From NCBI GenBank assembly GCA_007126415.1, contig SLBH01000130.1:1-6371 (forward strand): 6,371 nucleotides of DNA, read 5' to 3'. The stretch is from Spirochaetales bacterium. Lineage in GTDB: Bacteria; Spirochaetota; Spirochaetia; DSM-27196; SLAA01. The notes under the pieces are model-generated. The model saw nothing but the letters and a program-made list of their open reading frames with translations, did not search any database and was not told the DNA's origin. The translations under genes and the position numbers were made by a program. Within the stretch, counting starts at the first letter, position 1, and the number at the start of each line of letters is the position of its first letter. Of this stretch, positions 5,762 to 6,371 are shown in pieces.

Positions 5762-6371
5762 GCGTGCGGCCGCCTCGGCGGGTGACGCGCCCAAGCCCGC
5801 CGCTCCCGCCCCGGCGGGTGACGCGTTGGCGAGCCCGCTACCGAGCCGCATCGCGTTCGTGATCACCCGCGGCGACACGCCGGGCGGCGCGCAGACGCAT
5901 GTGCGCGATCTTGCCGGCCGGTTGCAGGCCGACGGCGCGGCGGTGCGGGTTTTCACCGGATCGCCGGGCATCTTCACCGAGGAGCTTTCCGAGCGCGGCG
6001 TGCCGTTCGAGCTGGTGCCCGCCTTGCGCCGCGACCCGTCACCGGTCGGCGACCTACGCGCCGTCGGGGCGCTTGCCGCGCGCCTGCGTCGCTTCGGGCC
6101 GACCCTCGTTTCTACGCACACCGCCAAAGCCGGCCTCGTTGGGCGCCTCGCCGCGCGTCTCATCGGCGCGCCGGTGATCTTCACCGCCCACGGCTGGCAG
6201 TTCGCCCCCGGCATCCCGAAGGCCCAGCGCGCGGTGGTGTACGCCGCCGAGCTCGTGCTCTCGCGCCTCAGCGCTGCGGTCATTACCGTCAGCCGCTTCG
6301 ACCTGCGCCTCGCCCGCCGCAGCGCCGCCGCCCCACCGCGCCGGCTGCACCTCGTGCGCAACGGCCTCCCC
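5745..6371 (+). CDS. GT4-family glycosyltransferase (3' partial)
   Basis: Cytoplasmic glycosyltransferase likely acting after the phosphotransferase; only the first ~209 residues are in the window and the frame is open at the end. The start is taken as ATG 5745 inside the 3' end of the preceding gene, the usual overlap of a tight operon, though no clear Shine-Dalgarno precedes it. A TTG at 5826 after GGGTGA is an alternative that would drop 27 residues. Residues 1-35 are an Ala/Pro linker with a repeated AGDA. The GT-B N-terminal domain starts at 36: IAFVITRGDTPGGAQTHVRD with the glycine-rich acceptor loop, STHTAKAGLVGRLAARL, PVIFTAHGWQF (His149), AVITVSRFD and LVRNGLP, which match EpsD/EpsF-like GT4 proteins. 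GC content is visibly higher than in the preceding gene. Sugar specificity is unknown. Confidence 0.9.
   Translation, partial: MKTPTERAAASAGDAPKPAAPAPAGDALASPLPSRIAFVITRGDTPGGAQTHVRDLAGRLQADGAAVRVFTGSPGIFTEELSERGVPFELVPALRRDPSPVGDLRAVGALAARLRRFGPTLVSTHTAKAGLVGRLAARLIGAPVIFTAHGWQFAPGIPKAQRAVVYAAELVLSRLSAAVITVSRFDLRLARRSAAAPPRRLHLVRNGLP
5776..5825 (+). repeat. 14-bp direct repeat in the GT4 N-terminal linker
   Basis: CGGCGGGTGACGCG occurs at 5776-5789 and 5812-5825, 36 bp apart, in frame. Both copies encode AGDA within an Ala/Pro stretch. The second copy sits just before the alternative TTG start at 5826, where its GGGTGA could act as a ribosome site. Confidence 0.8.

Noticed and set aside
5642..6361. 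239-codon open frame on the minus strand opposite the terminal GT4 gene
   Set aside because: The product is Arg/Ala-rich low-complexity sequence typical of antisense frames in GC-rich DNA, while the plus strand shows clear GT4 motifs.

Overview
The window is part of a surface polysaccharide (capsule or exopolysaccharide) locus from a GC-rich Gram-negative bacterium. The Gram-negative call rests on an exported protein that looks like an outer-membrane beta-barrel with a C-terminal aromatic residue, encoded next to a lipid-linked sugar transferase. The taxon cannot be fixed by eye. The style of the sugar transferase's C-terminus is one I associate with spirochaetes and some former deltaproteobacteria, but this is only an impression. 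No RNA genes, CRISPR array, insertion sequence or phage gene was seen.

Layout: (1) 1-1607, plus strand, is the 3' part of a two-domain glycosyltransferase: a GT4-type C-terminal domain fused to a complete GT2-type domain. Its start lies upstream of the window. (2) 1594-4168, minus strand, is a two-gene unit read leftward from 4168: a Wzi-like capsule-assembly barrel, then an unrecognised secreted protein of 219 residues. The second gene ends tail-to-tail with the glycosyltransferase gene, overlapping it by 14 bp. (3) 4169-4354 is a compact divergent control region with a near-consensus sigma70-type promoter on each strand and a short leader ORF with small hairpins in front of the rightward gene. 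(4) 4355-5761, plus strand, is a polyprenyl-phosphate hexose-1-phosphate transferase (WbaP/WcaJ type). (5) 5745-6371, plus strand, overlaps it by 17 bp and is the N-terminal part of a GT4 glycosyltransferase that runs off the window.

A coherent reading is as follows. The phosphotransferase loads the first sugar on the lipid carrier at the inner membrane, the GT4 and GT2 enzymes extend the repeat unit in the cytoplasm, and the Wzi-like barrel with its secreted partner acts at the outer membrane in export or surface attachment. The shared divergent promoter would couple initiation of synthesis to the surface machinery. The least explained component is the secreted protein at 1594-2253. The main structural oddities are the GT4-GT2 fusion, an 18-bp in-frame tandem repeat inside the GT2 domain, Ala/Pro/Gly-rich linkers in both glycosyltransferase genes, and a palindrome that carries the two convergent stop codons.
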